Under the pieces are notes generated by a model. It made no database searches. It was not told the origin of the DNA and saw nothing but the letters and a program-made list of their open reading frames with translations. The position numbers and the translations under genes were made by a program. A DNA stretch of 64,000 bases. Origin: Tetracentron sinense (taxonomy: Eukaryota; Streptophyta; Magnoliopsida; Trochodendrales; Trochodendraceae). The stretch covers positions 7,717,934 to 7,781,933 of the forward strand of contig CM026573.1 in assembly GCA_015143295.1 (NCBI GenBank). The letters run 5' to 3'. This document shows positions 35,030 through 48,115 of this stretch, piece after piece (the first letter of the stretch is position 1; each line of letters starts with the position of its first letter).

Positions 35030-36780
35030 TTTAGTCGGGAACAAAAAAGTTTTCAAATATAAGAACTAGTTGGATTTTGTCCATTTTTTTTTCTTTACCA
35101 TTTTCACTTATTTTCTCGGCAATCAAACATAGGGTACAAAGGGAAAGGAAAGTGATTAGAAATTTTCTATAGCACTTGCTATCAAGAGCTAGGCAGCCTA
35201 ATCATGAATCCAACGGTGCCAAGCACCAAGTGGGGCCCACTGTTTAATGCATAATAACCTTGGCTCCTATAGCATCCTGGAAAAAAAATTATTATTAATT
35301 TTAATTACTAATTACTTAATTAATTAAAAGCTAAGGAGGAAGAACCCCCATTTCACACTCATAATAGGGCAATGCAACAGTAGATTTCACTAGGACGCAT
35401 AAGAAATAATTTATTTTTGGAAGAAGTTACAATAGCCAATTTAGTAGGCCGGTCTGGATGATGATGTTGCCCACTGCTAGTTGAGAGAGACATTGGATAT
35501 TTGAAAATACCATACGGGTGTTTCGTCAACATGATTTGGGGACATATTTGAAAGTTGAAACATCCTTCTTATAGCTGTTGTGTTGTGCCTCTTTGAACAT
35601 CAATGTACAAAGTATCAAATGTAACCTTAGCTAGGTAATAGTTACCGAGTTGGAGATTGGGAATTATTAAGTTAGGGGAGATTTTGAAAAAATTGGCAAA
35701 ATTAGGACCACGTATATCTCTGGTGTTGTGTGTTAAATTTTTTAATATTTGTTTGTCATATCATCATCAAACCCCAAGATAGCGTTTTTCCACATAACAA
35801 TCAGAACCAGCTGAATAAATGATGGTTTCAGACCAACTCCGCATGGATGTCACTGTCAATCTATTGCCACCAACTATAAATGAAGGGGCTCTGCTGTTTT
35901 TTTTGGGGTGTGTGGGTTGCATAGTGTTTGGGGGTTAAACAAAGATACAAAAACTATAATGGCAACACTAATAATCAGGCCGCTCAATTCCAATAACCTC
36001 AAGTTCTAGATGTGAAATAATACTTTAAGTATGATTAAAGCATCTAAATGACAAAAAATAAAAATAAAAATAAAAATAATGCACTAGAGAGATAATGCAT
36101 AGAAAAAAAAAATCACTAAGCATTTCTTGTGAATGTATTGAACTTTGTAAACCTAATAATCCCTTAATAATAAAAATCCGGAGAAATAGACACTAAGGTG
36201 GCGATTGGTTTGGATTTTTTTGGCCAAAAATCAATTCTGATAAAATTGATTGTGTAGAAATTCATGATCAAATAATCATTTTTTCAAATAATAGTGTTAG
36301 GAGAATATAAAGTTGAGGGACTCAGCTATATTCTTCAAACACTATTATTTGAGAAAAATGATTATTTGACCATTAATTTTTACACAATCAATTTTACCAG
36401 AATTGATTTTTGGTAAAAAAAATCTAATCCAAACTCCCCATAAGTTTTGAAGATTAAAAGATAAAACACAAAATGGAAAAAATCCCAAATCACAGAATCT
36501 CTGCATTAGCTTATGCATCTTGAAGATGATAATTGATAACAGCAATAAAAGAAAACCCCAAAAAAGGTAGTGAGCTTTACCCTTTTCAACTCCTTTTGCC
36601 CAGAGCTCCTTCCTGCATGTAGGTGTCACTAGGGTTCGTGACCTTCCCTCCCTTTGTCATCTTCATCTTCCCTCGAACGTTCTCTTCGTCGAGTTCAAAA
36701 CACAGAAACTAGCGTAATGGTTACTTCTTGGTGTTTCTCTCTCCGTTTTCTTTTGCTGAAGCTTGAAACATAATTACATC
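35030..36780 (-). pseudogene. WBP11: WBP11 5' fragment, copy D, with GSTU 3' flank but no GSTU
   Basis: The segment starts inside the GSTU 3' flank (CTATTTTTAGTCGGGAACA) and continues to WBP11 exon 1 at 36666-36581 (MKMTKGGKVTNPSD), which shares the frame-shifting extra base and the ATGCAGGAAG change of copy B. Exon 2 is missing, with the same join as in copy B. A small inverted pair (AAAATTGATTGTGTAGAAAT / TTTTTACACAATCAATTTTA) near 36215-36420 is a fold-back not seen in the other copies. There is no GSTU gene upstream, so this unit was truncated during or after duplication. Confidence 0.75.
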
Positions 36781-37104
36781 AGGTTTAGCCTTCTCAAATT
36801 TTCATTTATACCAACAACTAAACACCGGCTTCCACACTGCCATCTACAATGACTGTTTGGACTTGGGCTTTTAAGCCCATTTTTATTTTTGACTCACGCC
36901 AATACTTATAGTAGTGAAGTCCCATTTCGCTAGGCGATTTAGACCTCCTGTGGCTTATAAGGTTTATTTTTCTCTATTAAAGATAAGCTATTTTGTAGAG
37001 ATGTGTTGGGTTAACCTCATGAGTCTATGTTGGCCTACTGCGTGTCCTTAAAGGATTAGTTTCCAAAAACCTCCTCTCTTTCTCTCTCTCTCTATATATA
37101 TACA

Positions 37105-37130
37105 CTAACATACACCTCGTGCGATGCATG
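37105..37130 (-). mobile_element. Helitron 3' end, sister of 17402
   Basis: Minus strand: CATGCATCGCACG hairpin, then AGGTGTATGTTAG and T. Sister of the end at 17402, hence inserted before the duplication. The 5' end was not located. Confidence 0.5.
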
Positions 37131-37931
37131 AAAAAGATGGAAAAAAAAGTAAAATAAATAAAAGAGTTAAACAAATAAAATAAGTTTTAAGATATGATAT
37201 GTTTATTTGATAAAATTATATAACTTCTTTTCATACCAATTTTTATATCAAATTATTTATTTAAAATAAAATTATAGAAATATGTAGCTCATCCCCACCT
37301 CAATCTCTATTATTGTAAAAATATATTAATGCTTATTAATTATGATTAATAGGAGCGGCTGGAGAGCTATCGCAATTAATGAAGAAAGGACAAAGGTCTG
37401 CAAGAAACATTGTCTTTAAATATATAAATAATGAGGAAATTTTTTTAGGAAAGATAAGAGGTAAATGATGATAGGATTTTTGTGAAAACCCCCTATCTTT
37501 TCTATTATTTGGAAATACCCATGATTTTGTATTATGCCCCAGTAATTTTTAAATCTTTTGCAAATCCACCCTTTCATCCATAACCTAGTTAACAAATATT
37601 AAATTTTCTAGGAAATGACCCTTTTAACTTTAGTTATGATTTCACTCACTCATGTGGTTAATTTTTTAAGATATTTTTTTTTTATTGAGGCTAGATTATT
37701 TAACCCTAAGGGTGAGTGAATCTTAACCACGGCTAATGAGCGTCAATGAGCACACGTGGAGAGCTTGAGAGGTGTATGTGCACCACTCAATGAAATGTGC
37801 AATGCATGTTATCACTCCCCCGGCTAAATACCTTACCACACATCAATTGAAGAGTAGTGCCCAAGATGGGATTTCCGGCATATGTCAGAGGTAATCCATT
37901 GCTCGGGTGGCAATGGATTATTTAACCCTAA

Positions 37932-38077
37932 CCCTATGTTTGGTTGTCGAGAAAATAAGTAAAAACATGGGAAAAAAAAAAAAAGAGCTAAAACTCAACT
38001 AAAAATTGTATTAGAAATTCAAAATTTTCATTTCTTTTCTATATTTTCACCTATTTTCTCGACAACCAAACACAACC
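37932..38077. mobile_element. Tourist-like MITE, 146 bp, with empty sister site
   Basis: Inverted ends CCCTATGTTTGGTTGTCGAG and CTCGACAACCAAACACAACC, with target duplication TAA (37929-37931; 38078-38080). The sister at 19053 reads AACCCTAAGGGTGTC with a single TAA. Confidence 0.85.
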
Positions 38078-38314
38078 TAAGGGTGTCTCCCCAATGAGTG
38101 AAATATTCGGACAATCTTCACTAGGGATTAACCTAGGGGGGGTGTTCTAAAATCGGGTTGAGAAAGATGCATAGTTGTAATATTCGTATTCTGGCAAGCT
38201 TCTCTAGGCATGAACCTAAGAGGGTTTTGCTAGCCCCAGTCGCGCACTCCTCAACCTAGAGGAGATACTATCGGGGTTCATCAGCTGACAAAGATTACGA
38301 GCTGCGTCATTGAA

Positions 38315-38761
38315 TAGAGATCGAATCACAGACAATCGCAAGTGAATTTAGGGAGAGTTCAATCGCTTCAACAGGTCAACACGTGGCCCCTTTAATCCCT
38401 ATGAACCATGGTTAAGATTCTCCGAATTCAGGGAGAGTTCACTCCCACATGTCACCACGTGTCCCTTTAACACCTATGAACCACGGTTAAGATTCTTTAA
38501 CCCTTATTGTTCAATATTATAACCTTAGTTTTTTGAAGAAAAAAAAGTTAAAAAATAATTAACCCTGAGTTAAAAATTCTTAAATAGAGGTAAATATTTT
38601 TTTTAATACTTTTTTCAAAAAACTAAGGTTAGATTATTGAACACTAAGGATTAGAGAATCTTAACCATGGTTAATAGGGATTAAAGAGAACACCCGTTAA
38701 CCTGTGGGAGTGATTGAACTCTCCCTGAATTCAATCGCAATCGGCTGTGATTCCATCTCTA
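38315..38761. mobile_element. Long fold-back element, 447 bp, with empty sister sites
   Basis: Ends TAGAGATCGAATCACAG and CTGTGATTCCATCTCTA are inverted, and the arms continue inward through GAGAGTTCAATCGC, AACACGTGGCCCC, ACCATGGTTAAGATTC and CCTTAGTTTTTTGAAG. TTGAA flanks both sides (38310-38314; 38762-38766). Sister sites at 20085 and 43706 read through without it (CATTGA.TACGCAGAAAAT). It has no coding capacity; the superfamily is unknown. Confidence 0.8.
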
Positions 38762-38766
38762 TTGAA

Positions 38767-40289
38767 TACGCAGAAAATTTGCCAGTCAGTACGCCTTCCT
38801 GGTTCAACTTATTTGAAGGAATGCTAACCCTACTCTCAATCTTAGCCAACCACGTGTCTATAAAACACAATAAGCCGAAATATGGGTACTTTAAAGCTCT
38901 TCAGAACATTTAAATGTCTGGAACATTAATATTTTGAAACAAAAGACATGAGTCTCGATGAGAGGGGTACATGTTGGTATCTTGGTCAGTCTGCGGATCA
39001 GAGAGGTGGGACCATATGTCCTATCTGTGGTCTGGGTTAGGTCCATGGTCATTTATGATCGCGGATCAAGCTAGTCTTTGGCTAGCCCGTAGATGGACTC
39101 ATGGAGTTTATTCGCATGCACTTTATTGGGTCTGTCTGTAAGAACAAACCCTAAACACGTATAAGTCTCATAGGGATTGATAGGAAGAGTGTCTTCAGGA
39201 TATAATTATCCTGCTGCCAACATTAAATGTTGGTGTGCTGGCGATAAGTCAGTCATTGGCCAATTGGTGTACGTGCCTTTGGCACGTGTGAAGCCTAACC
39301 GCTCATTTCTTGGGTGGTGATTTGGTACAGGTAGATGCTTCTTCCCTGCAGACGGTGAGATTTTATTGCCCTAATATTAATTAGAATTAGAAGTTCCACA
39401 TCCTTGGAATTTAAAATTTCAAAATTTTTAGTGGAACTTAAATTTTAAAAATTTCATATTTGTAGAAATAATATAATTCTAGCAATTAAGTAAAAGGATA
39501 AAATACATTTACACCCCTTGAGGTTTGACGAAAATATATATAGACCATCAGTTTTCAGAGAATACATTAGGTATCCTTACTTTTCAAAATATTGACACTT
39601 ACTTAAAATGATGATTTCATGAGATAAAATGGTATGAACTACCAATAATACCCTCTCTAAAGTTATCATTTTCTATTTTTCTCATATACGAAATTGTCTT
39701 TTCTTTTTTGAATGAAATCAAATCCTCTAGGATGACCATGTGTCCTTTTTGAAACCCCTTGTGGTAGCCACATGTCCTTTTTGACACCTCTTTAGGTGGC
39801 CACGTGTCCTTCTTGACACCCCTTGAGGTAGTCACCTATCCTTTTTGACACCCCTTAAATGGGGTTAGATTCACCCACCCCTATGACCCCATGTGGCTCC
39901 GCCCTTCATACCACCGTTGGTTTCTAAATCGGACGGCATACCAATTTCCATATTTTAAAATAGAAAATAATCATCTCCTCGGTTGTTGACGCGAGGAGGG
40001 GGCATCTCGACCCCTTTTTCCTTACCACGTGTCCCCTTTTGAACTGTTTTTTAACTATGGTTAAGATACACCCGCCCCTATGGTTTACCCCTCTACATTT
40101 GGTTTTTAGAAAAATTAATAAAAAAAAATTAACCACAAGGTTAAAAAAAACCTAACCCCGAGTTCATGGTAGGTGGAAGGGGGCGGCTTTGTGAGAAAAA
40201 AAGAAAAAGAAAAAAAAGAAGAGCAATAATTCGCTCTCGCCGTTGGAGCGAACCATTGCTCATTTAAAAATGTGTAATTAATAATTAAA
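38767..40289. other. Repeat-rich spacer, no gene
   Basis: It holds a possible Mutator-like end at 39488 (AAAATACATTTACACCCC, as at 44116). At about 39720-40150 there is a fold-back with repeated GGCCACGTGTCCTTTTTGA units. 38940-39380 is unrecognised, with a GTGCC(TTT)GGCAC hairpin near 39273. Confidence 0.45.
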
Positions 40290-40440
40290 TTTCTGATCGA
40301 GTCTTTCAACGAACATTAAGATTTTGAATCTTTGGCTGCAAGGATCATTGCTGACGAGTTCCGGACATGGACAAAATTCATTACCGGACAGTATTGTTAG
40401 ATCAGGACCGTTCACATTACCGACTCCATTAATAAAAGGT
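40290..40440 (+). promoter_or_regulatory. Orphan GSTU upstream block
   Basis: Matches 22140-22265, 31205-31345 and 43795-44010 (GGCTGCAAGGATCATTGCTG, ATTGTTAGATCAGGACCGTT), but no GSTU follows. It marks a lost or truncated unit. Confidence 0.75.
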
Positions 40441-40754
40441 TGTGCTACAGGACCCCAACTTTTACTGATAAGCATCAATACATATAAACCTTTTAAGTTA
40501 GAATAAATTACACTTACCTCCCTTGAGGTTTGGTGAAATTTCAGAAACCTCCCCTCTAGTTTCTGAAATTACACTGCCATTTCCTCAATTTTGGTTGTCT
40601 ATAACATATACCCCTTTATTTAAGTTTACCGTTACTTTATGGATGGACTTTAATGATGTCATCATTTAAACATTTTAAAATATTTAAATTACCTTTTTTC
40701 AACACAGGATTAGTTAATATATATTTCCAAAATCAAGTATATATATATATATAT

Positions 40755-41400
40755 TCTAAAAACCAATGTTAGATAGATGAACATTAGAGATGAGTGAATC
40801 TTAACCATAGTTAGTGGGTATTAAAAGGGACAAATGGTGACTTATAGAGATCATTTAACTGTGGTTAAACATAATTAACCTAAGGTTAAAATTTTTATTT
40901 TTTTCTTAAAAGCAAGGTTAGATGGATTAATCCCTAGGGGTGAGTAAATCTTAAGCACAATTAGTGGATGTTAAAGGGGACACATGGTGGCTTATAGAGC
41001 TCCCCTTAATTGTGGCTAAGCATAATCAACCTAAGATTTTTTTTTTCAAAAAATCAAGATTAAATGGATGAATCTTAGGGGTGAGAGAATTTTAACCATG
41101 GGCGTTAAAGGGTACACGTGGCGGCTTGTAAAGCTTTCTTTAATTGTGGTTAAGTATAAGCAATCTAAGGATTTTTTTTCTAAAAACTAAGGTTTGATGG
41201 ATGAACCCTAGGGGTGAGTGAGTTTTAACCATAGTTAGTGAGTGTTAAAAGGGACGCATGTCGGCTTATAGAGATCCTTTAACTGTGATTAAACATAATT
41301 AACTTAAGATTAATATTTTTTATTTTATTTTCTTATAACCAAGGTTAGATTAATGAATCCTAGGGATGATTGAATCTTAACTACGGTTACTGGATGCTAA
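40755..41400. repeat. Tandem array of ~137-155-bp units
   Basis: Four and a half units start near 40763, 40912, 41053, 41185 and 41339 with AA(C)CAAGGTTAGATGGATGAA. Each carries a TTAACCATAGTTAG-type dyad, GGGACACATGG, and TTAATTGTGGTTAAGCATAA. Same vocabulary as the fold-back family. Confidence 0.75.
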
Positions 41401-41737
41401 AAGGTATCTCAATATCTTGTGTCTCTCTTCCTAATGGGGCTGTAGAAATTAGAATAAGAGGAAAAAAATTGATTGGAAAAAAAGATCGAGGCTCTGTCTT
41501 CTGAAAGCTTCCACAAGGAGGAAGCTCTCTCTTGCTCTTTATTCTTTCCCTCTTATGTGTTATAAAGAATTTTTATTTACAACCTTCTTGCCCATTTGTT
41601 ATTTGATATTGGCCATGATCATCGATGCTTCTTTTGTTATTATTTTAATAATTTTATTTGAAACAGATTTGGTAAGGAAAAACTGAAAATAACCCTAGTC
41701 ACATCATAGAAAAATTTGCGACATTTGTATTAAGAAC

Positions 41738-42490
41738 TGTTATGGATAAAATTAGTAAAAATGATTTAGTGTTGGAGAACGATTTAGTTTTCGTTGTTAT
41801 GTCAATAGATGAGAGATACGTATCCAAATGGAGAACGAATCCGTTCTCGTTAGGACAACGGACCCGTTGTCTACATGAGAACGTGTTTGTTATTCAGAAA
41901 ACGAACGTAGCCGCCCTCTTTAGACAATTGTTATTCTATTCGTGTTCATATACATAACGAGCCCGAGCTCTAGTCAACAACGAGACTAACTCGTAGGACG
42001 AAATAATCAGGAGGTGACTATTCTACTCTGTTGTTAAGTGAAAAACACTGTCTTAACATTTAATGCGCATTTAATGCTAGTCTTATCAAGCTGTCTTTCA
42101 ACTCCAGACCAACCTTACGACTAGTAGGCTCACACGTGTGACATGTAAGATTCAAGATCTGTCTGATATATTTGGTAATGATCATAAAACACGTGGCATG
42201 GTCATCTATGACAATCTATGGGCATACAAAGCTAAATCTATAAATGGGTCCCTGAGACTCAGTGCAGAAGGATCTCGAAATTTTATATTGATCACTCTTA
42301 TTACTTCAGTGCTTCTTACTATTCATCATCTTCTTCAAATACTGACTTTGACATCAGAGTGTATTATAGGATGCACACCCTTCTCTTCTTTACCTCATAT
42401 ACACTTGGAGCTTTGCTATCTTCGTTCTACCAGTAAACCAGTCTTTGAAGCAGCAGTTGACGTGTGGATTCTCTGGAAAATTCCCACACA
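41738..42490 (+). mobile_element. Solo LTR of the Tat-type Gypsy family
   Basis: Starts TGTTATGGATAAAATT, ends TTCCCACACA, and is flanked by AGAAC (41733-41737; 42491-42495). It matches the 5' LTR at 61151 along its length (GTTGGAGAACGA, CAACAACGAGAC, AACACGTGG.ATGG). It carries three to four inverted-repeat boxes at 23-bp spacing (41831-41890). The open frame inside is not a gene. Confidence 0.85.
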
Positions 42491-42495
42491 AGAAC

Positions 42496-43037
42496 GATTG
42501 GTAGTCAAGTGGTTGTGAACATCAAATGAAATTGATCATCCAACATTTAAATCTTCCAAGGAGGATTTAAATGTCACTTTTGGTTGGAAATTGTGGGGAA
42601 ACACACACAAAAAAAAAAGGTTAAGCACCCGATAGGGGAAAATCCCCTGGAAATGGGGTTGAGAGTCACGATTGTGCGTCACTTTCTCAGCTGGCTTGCA
42701 AGAAAGGCTTTAGATGCCTTCTGCTCTGGCCTTCGGGGGTTTTGCTGCTTCTCTTTCCCTTTCACTTCTGAAGAAGGATGAAGGAGATTGGGGTTGTCGT
42801 CTTTTTATCCTTTTTGTCTTGATATTTAACTAGTGTTTTCTAACTAATGATGTTTTTCTAGTAAATATTGAGGTGCGCATAGCAACGAGTCATATGGTGC
42901 AACGAGTCTACTTGTTACAAAATTTATGTAGTTACACTCTTCCCTCTTAAACACACATGGTGGCATGTATATTTCCCCTAAATACTTGGGGGTATTCACA
43001 AATAGATGAAAATATAAAGATGCTTTCATAAATCTCC
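42496..43037. other. Spacer, no gene recognised
   Basis: Short A-run and low-complexity sequence; nothing identifiable. Confidence 0.4.
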
Positions 43038-43212
43038 TTTTTTTTTAAATTTCGAGATATATGTTTAGGCCGCAACGCCAATTAGGTGTTCGTATCTGTT
43101 CAATTAGTGGGTGGATGGAGAGTATATACAAACTCCCACCCTCTCGGGAATGAAACTGGTACCTCCCCCCAATGCAGGGGATACATTACCACTGAGACAA
43201 AGCCTTGGTGTG
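43038..43212 (-). mobile_element. tRNA-derived SINE, ~175 bp
   Basis: A T-run at the left is the tail. The minus strand shows GTCTCAGTGGTAATGTATC (box A-like) and GGTACCAGTTTCATTCCC (box B-like). The target duplication is degraded (ATAAATCTCCTT / GCAAATCTTCTT), so it is older than the other two SINEs. Confidence 0.7.
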
Positions 43213-43689
43213 TTTGCAAATCTTCTTAAAATTATAAAAATGTTAAATTAGTCTTTTTATAACAACTTTAACATCCGTTAACTAGTTTTGGATGGAAATT
43301 AGAATTAAGATTGTATTTACAAAAGATTTAAAAGTTAATAGGGGGTATAATGCAAAACTATAAAAGATAAGGGGTATTTACAAATACCTAAAAGGATAGG
43401 GGTTTTTTACAAGAGCAAAAGTCCCCTCGTTGGCCGAGGAGAGGACTATTCCTCCTTGCTCTCACATAGCCGACCCTTAACTTAGGTTAGTTTATTTTAA
43501 TCCTTTAGTTAAATTTTTTTATTAACTTTTTTTTATAAACTAAGGGTAGATGGGTAAACCCTAAGGGTGGATAAATCTTGATCATAAGAAAATAGGGTTA
43601 GAAAGGAGATTCATGGCAAGAAAATGGGAGCTGAGACGCCCCTCTCGCGTCACCGACCGAAGAGGTGACTATTTTCCTTTTACCCCTTA

Positions 43690-45147
43690 AAATTACTAGC
43701 TGCATCATTGAATACGCAGAAAATTCTTGAATTGGACGGGACTGAATAACATTCAATCACTTTCCATATTTTAAAGACTCTAATTAATTATTTCTGAAGT
43801 TTCAACCCACAATTGGATTTTAAATCTTGGGCTGCAAGGATCATATTTCCTTTTGTTTTTTGTTTTTGCTTCATGGATCACTGCTGATGAGTTCCATTCA
43901 ACAATCACACCTAATTGGAAAACATAGACATAGACATAGACAAAATTCATTATAGTAAAGTACGTGGACTTTATTGTTAGATCGGGACCGTCCACACTAT
44001 CGACTTCCATTAATAAAACATAAAGATCTAAAATCAATGGCCATTATCATCCTATGGTCAAATACGATTTACCAAAAAAATCAACAAAAACAGTAAATAT
44101 CTTTCTTTTTTTTGTGAGAAAATACATTTACACCTCTTGGGTTTGGTGAAAATACACATATACCCCTTAATTTTCAGAAAATACATTAGATACCCTTACT
44201 TTTCAAAATAATGACACTTACACACCCCTTATGTGTTGACCATCAGTCAACTAACGGTTAGGCCCTCTTAGGTGGCCACGTGTTTAAACCATTTAACTGT
44301 GGTTAAGATTCACCCACCCCTTGGTTTTTAGAAAAAAAATAAAAAAAATTATTAACCTTGATTAAAAATTTTTAACTCTTAAGATTAAATTAAAATTATT
44401 TTTTTTGTAAAACTAAAGATATTTGAGTGAACCCTAGTGGTGGGTGACCTTAACCACAGTTAAGGAGTGTAAAAAGGGACACGTGTCCCCTGAGGTGGCC
44501 ATGTGTAAAAAAAAACCGGTTAGGCCCCTAAGGTGGCCACGTGTCCCTTTTTACACTCAACTGTGTTTAAGATCACCCAATCCTAGGGTTCACTCAAATA
44601 TCTTTAGTTTTTTTTAAAAATTAATCCTAAGAGTTAAAATTTTTTAACCAAGGTAAATAATTTATAATTATTTTTTTCTAAAAATCAAGGAGGTGGATGA
44701 ATCTTAATCACAGTTAAAGATGTAAAAAGGGAAATGTGGCCACTTATGGGGCCTACCCGTTAGTTGATGACGGTCTAACACACACAGAAGGGATGTAAGT
44801 GTCATTATCTAGAAAAGCAAGGTCCCTAATGTATTTTCCGAAAACTGAGGGATCTAAGTGTATTTTCGCCAAACATCAGGGGTGTAAATGTATTTTCTCT
44901 CTTTTTTCATTTTTTATTTTTAACAGCAAACCTCAAGTCCTCAACACAGAAATTTCTCTTTATTTATAGAGATTAATTTTGAGCCGGGGCCCGGAGCTGC
45001 CCACAAAGGCCATAACTACATCACCATCAGCTCATCTCATCTCATCTCATCCCCTATTTATACCCCAGCACTAGCTATAGAGATTATCTCCCAAACTTCA
45101 ATACGAAGAAACCAGATCTGTATCCGAGACTGTGATTGTGATAAGCC
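43690..45147 (+). promoter_or_regulatory. GSTU copy 3 upstream block, split by a Mutator-like element
   Basis: 43706-44110 and 44900-45147 together match the upstream block of copy 2, and the 44116-44899 element lies between. The TATA box TATTTATA is at 45055-45062. Confidence 0.7.
44116..44899. mobile_element. Mutator-like long-TIR element in the copy 3 promoter
   Basis: Terminal inverted repeats of about 120 bp: GAGAAAATACATTTACACC ... at the left and GGTGTAAATGTATTTTCTC at the right, with inner CATTAGATACCCTTACTTTT matching inverted AAAGCAAGGTCCCTAATG. Inside is another fold-back with GGTGGCCACGTGTCCCTTTT. It has no coding capacity. The target duplication is obscured by T-rich flanks. Confidence 0.65.
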
Positions 45148-45927
<780 letters not shown>

Positions 45928-47105
45928 AAAAATTGCAACCAAGAGAGAGTATGACCTTAATAAAATGGATGGAATATGAATTTAGGAGAATATACTAATA
46001 AAGAAGGTGAAAGTTACCACATTACCTGTAGCCTGCTTTTTTGTTTTATATTTACGACTCGCCGGAGAGTCCTAATCTTTCTTTCGTTTTTTATTGATAT
46101 TGCTTTGAGTCCCCTTAAAATTCCAAGAATTTACAGTGTTATATCGAAGGTCAGGTTTTCCAAGTAATGTAATTGGGTTTCTGTACGTATCATGTATGTA
46201 TGTTAGCTCAGTGCTATTTTCATTTTTCAGTCGCCGTTTCATGCACTTTAAGGCAAAAAAATCGCATTTTTTGTGGGAGATCATATCATAGCCAATTGTA
46301 ATTAAATTCAAGTAAATTCATTGCATATGTGTCAAATTGGGATTGATAGAGAAAAAAATTTGAATTTGATGTTCCACCTTGTTTTTCCTCCTCCAATCCA
46401 TACATGACACATATAAATTCAATCGTAAGGTGTTGATCTGATCTCTGCATGTCGAGTCCTTGTGTGTATGGGTGTCGCCTAATTGGGGCATGGGATTGTC
46501 TCTGGCCAATGCAAGAAAATGGGTCTCGGGCACCCACTCATCAATCGACATGTGGTGATAAAAAAGGGTAGAAGTCATTTCATTTTCCCCCATATTTTTG
46601 ACACCCTTTTTAGGAAGCTCAGAGACAATCCCATGCCCCTAAGTGGGGGACCAGAAACCACTTGTAAACGGTACGGGCTCAGGTCTATTAAAAGTAATCA
46701 AAATACAGGTCCAAATCCAGCCCATTGACATTTTTTACTTGTGTGCCCTTTTGCCTTTGGGTAATGCTTCTGAGAGCGTCCCGGATAGATTACCCTGATA
46801 CTATGCACGTATGCATGGATTCATTTTATTTTTTTTGCAGTCCGTGCTCATTTTTTTTGCCTATGCATTACATGTGCGGTCTCAAGGTGGTCTCTACCCT
46901 GTAGGGTTAGAAGCATTATCCTTTGCCTTTCGCGACTGAAAAGGAGAGTGTAACAGCTGGTGGAGATTGATTCTAAATAGGCCTATGCCCGAACTTCTTT
47001 TTTACATGAGGCGGTATGATTATTAATTAGGTCAGGCTAGGCTTGGGCTAGCCCATGTTACTTATTTACAAAATATATATTATGTAAAATTTTCGTTAAT
47101 ATATA
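45928..47105. other. 3' flank of copy 3 and spacer
   Basis: 45928-46230 is parallel to the GSTU 3' flanks. At 46470-46650, GGGGCATGGGATTGTCTCTG is inverted as CAGAGACAATCCCATGCCCC, a fold-back of about 150 bp. No gene. Confidence 0.5.
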
Positions 47106-47131
47106 TTAGCAAAAAACCTGTGCGATGCAGG
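47106..47131 (-). mobile_element. Helitron 3' end
   Basis: Minus strand: CCCTGCATCGCACAGG hairpin, then TTTTTTGCTAA before T. The hairpin core GCATCGCAC is shared with the other Helitrons here. The 5' end is not identified. Confidence 0.5.
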
Positions 47132-48110
47132 GCTTATGAAAAAAACAGAGTTGTCCAAATAAATTAACCTGTTAAAAAAATTATTATGCAAATGTAAACA
47201 TGTGAATGTACAGTAAAACACAGAAGAAATAAAAAAAATTATTAAGAAAAATATTTATCTTTCAGAAGTTTACTAATCAACAACGGTCAAAGTGTTTGGA
47301 CCTACTAAAATAAATCCAACATTTCAAGATCCCAGCATAAGTCAAAAGCCCTCTACAAAACACATTTGCCCCCAGTTTTCTCATGACTTTTATTGAAACC
47401 TTACTGTATAGAACCAAATTCTCATATGGGTGTGACTTTCTCATGACTTGTATTAAAAGGGATTAGGCATTTCATTTTGTTGTAATAGATCCCTGAATGA
47501 ATGAACCATGTTTATCATAGCATTTCTTAGGAAATGGAGAAAATGCACATTGTTTAATTCTTGTAAACTGAATTCTTGATAGAGTTGTCCTCTTAAATAC
47601 AGACTTCTTAATTTTGAAACCACAAGGAATATCAACCGCCATTACCTACATACCTGCATGAGAGTGGAACCCAAATCACCCCAATAAGGGATAAAGAACC
47701 TTACAAGTCAAATTATACAACCATGGCTGGGTTGGGTTGAGATTTGATAAATGAAGAAAAAGGGAGTCTAGCCGATGGCAAGGAAGAAATACCACATGTT
47801 TACTGTTCTTTTCAAACAAAATGAATTGAATAAAATAAATATTTATTTTTTGTTAGCTAAAATACCCACCAAGATTGCAGCCTCTTCAGATAGAACAAAC
47901 GAACTAATCCACAGCTTAACCTCCATGATTATCCCCTGTTCTCTCCATTTTTTCATGCTTTCAATTGTTTAAAAAAATGACACTATCTTTAAAAGCAAAA
48001 TGACAGAAAGATTTGGGGCGGCGTCTTTAGTCCAAATCAAGAGATAAATATATTATACATAAAGAAAGACTTAATTAATCACAATTTTGATGAAAAACTT
48101 TTTGAAAGTA
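47132..48110. other. AT-rich spacer, no gene
   Basis: Possibly the body of the Helitron whose 3' end is at 47106. No coding features seen. Confidence 0.35.
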
Positions 48111-48115
48111 ATTTA

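Larger units (their letters stand above)
36781..38309. other. Duplicated spacer, sister of 17085-19250
   Basis: It contains a leftward Helitron end at 37105 (CTAACATACACC, hairpin CGTGCGATGCATG), the CACACGTGGAGAGCTTGAGA repeat, and the Tourist MITE at 37932. No gene. Confidence 0.6.

Noticed and set aside
42138-42518. 126-residue open frame
   Set aside because: It lies almost wholly inside the solo LTR at 41738-42490 and matches non-coding LTR sequence at 61.7 kb.
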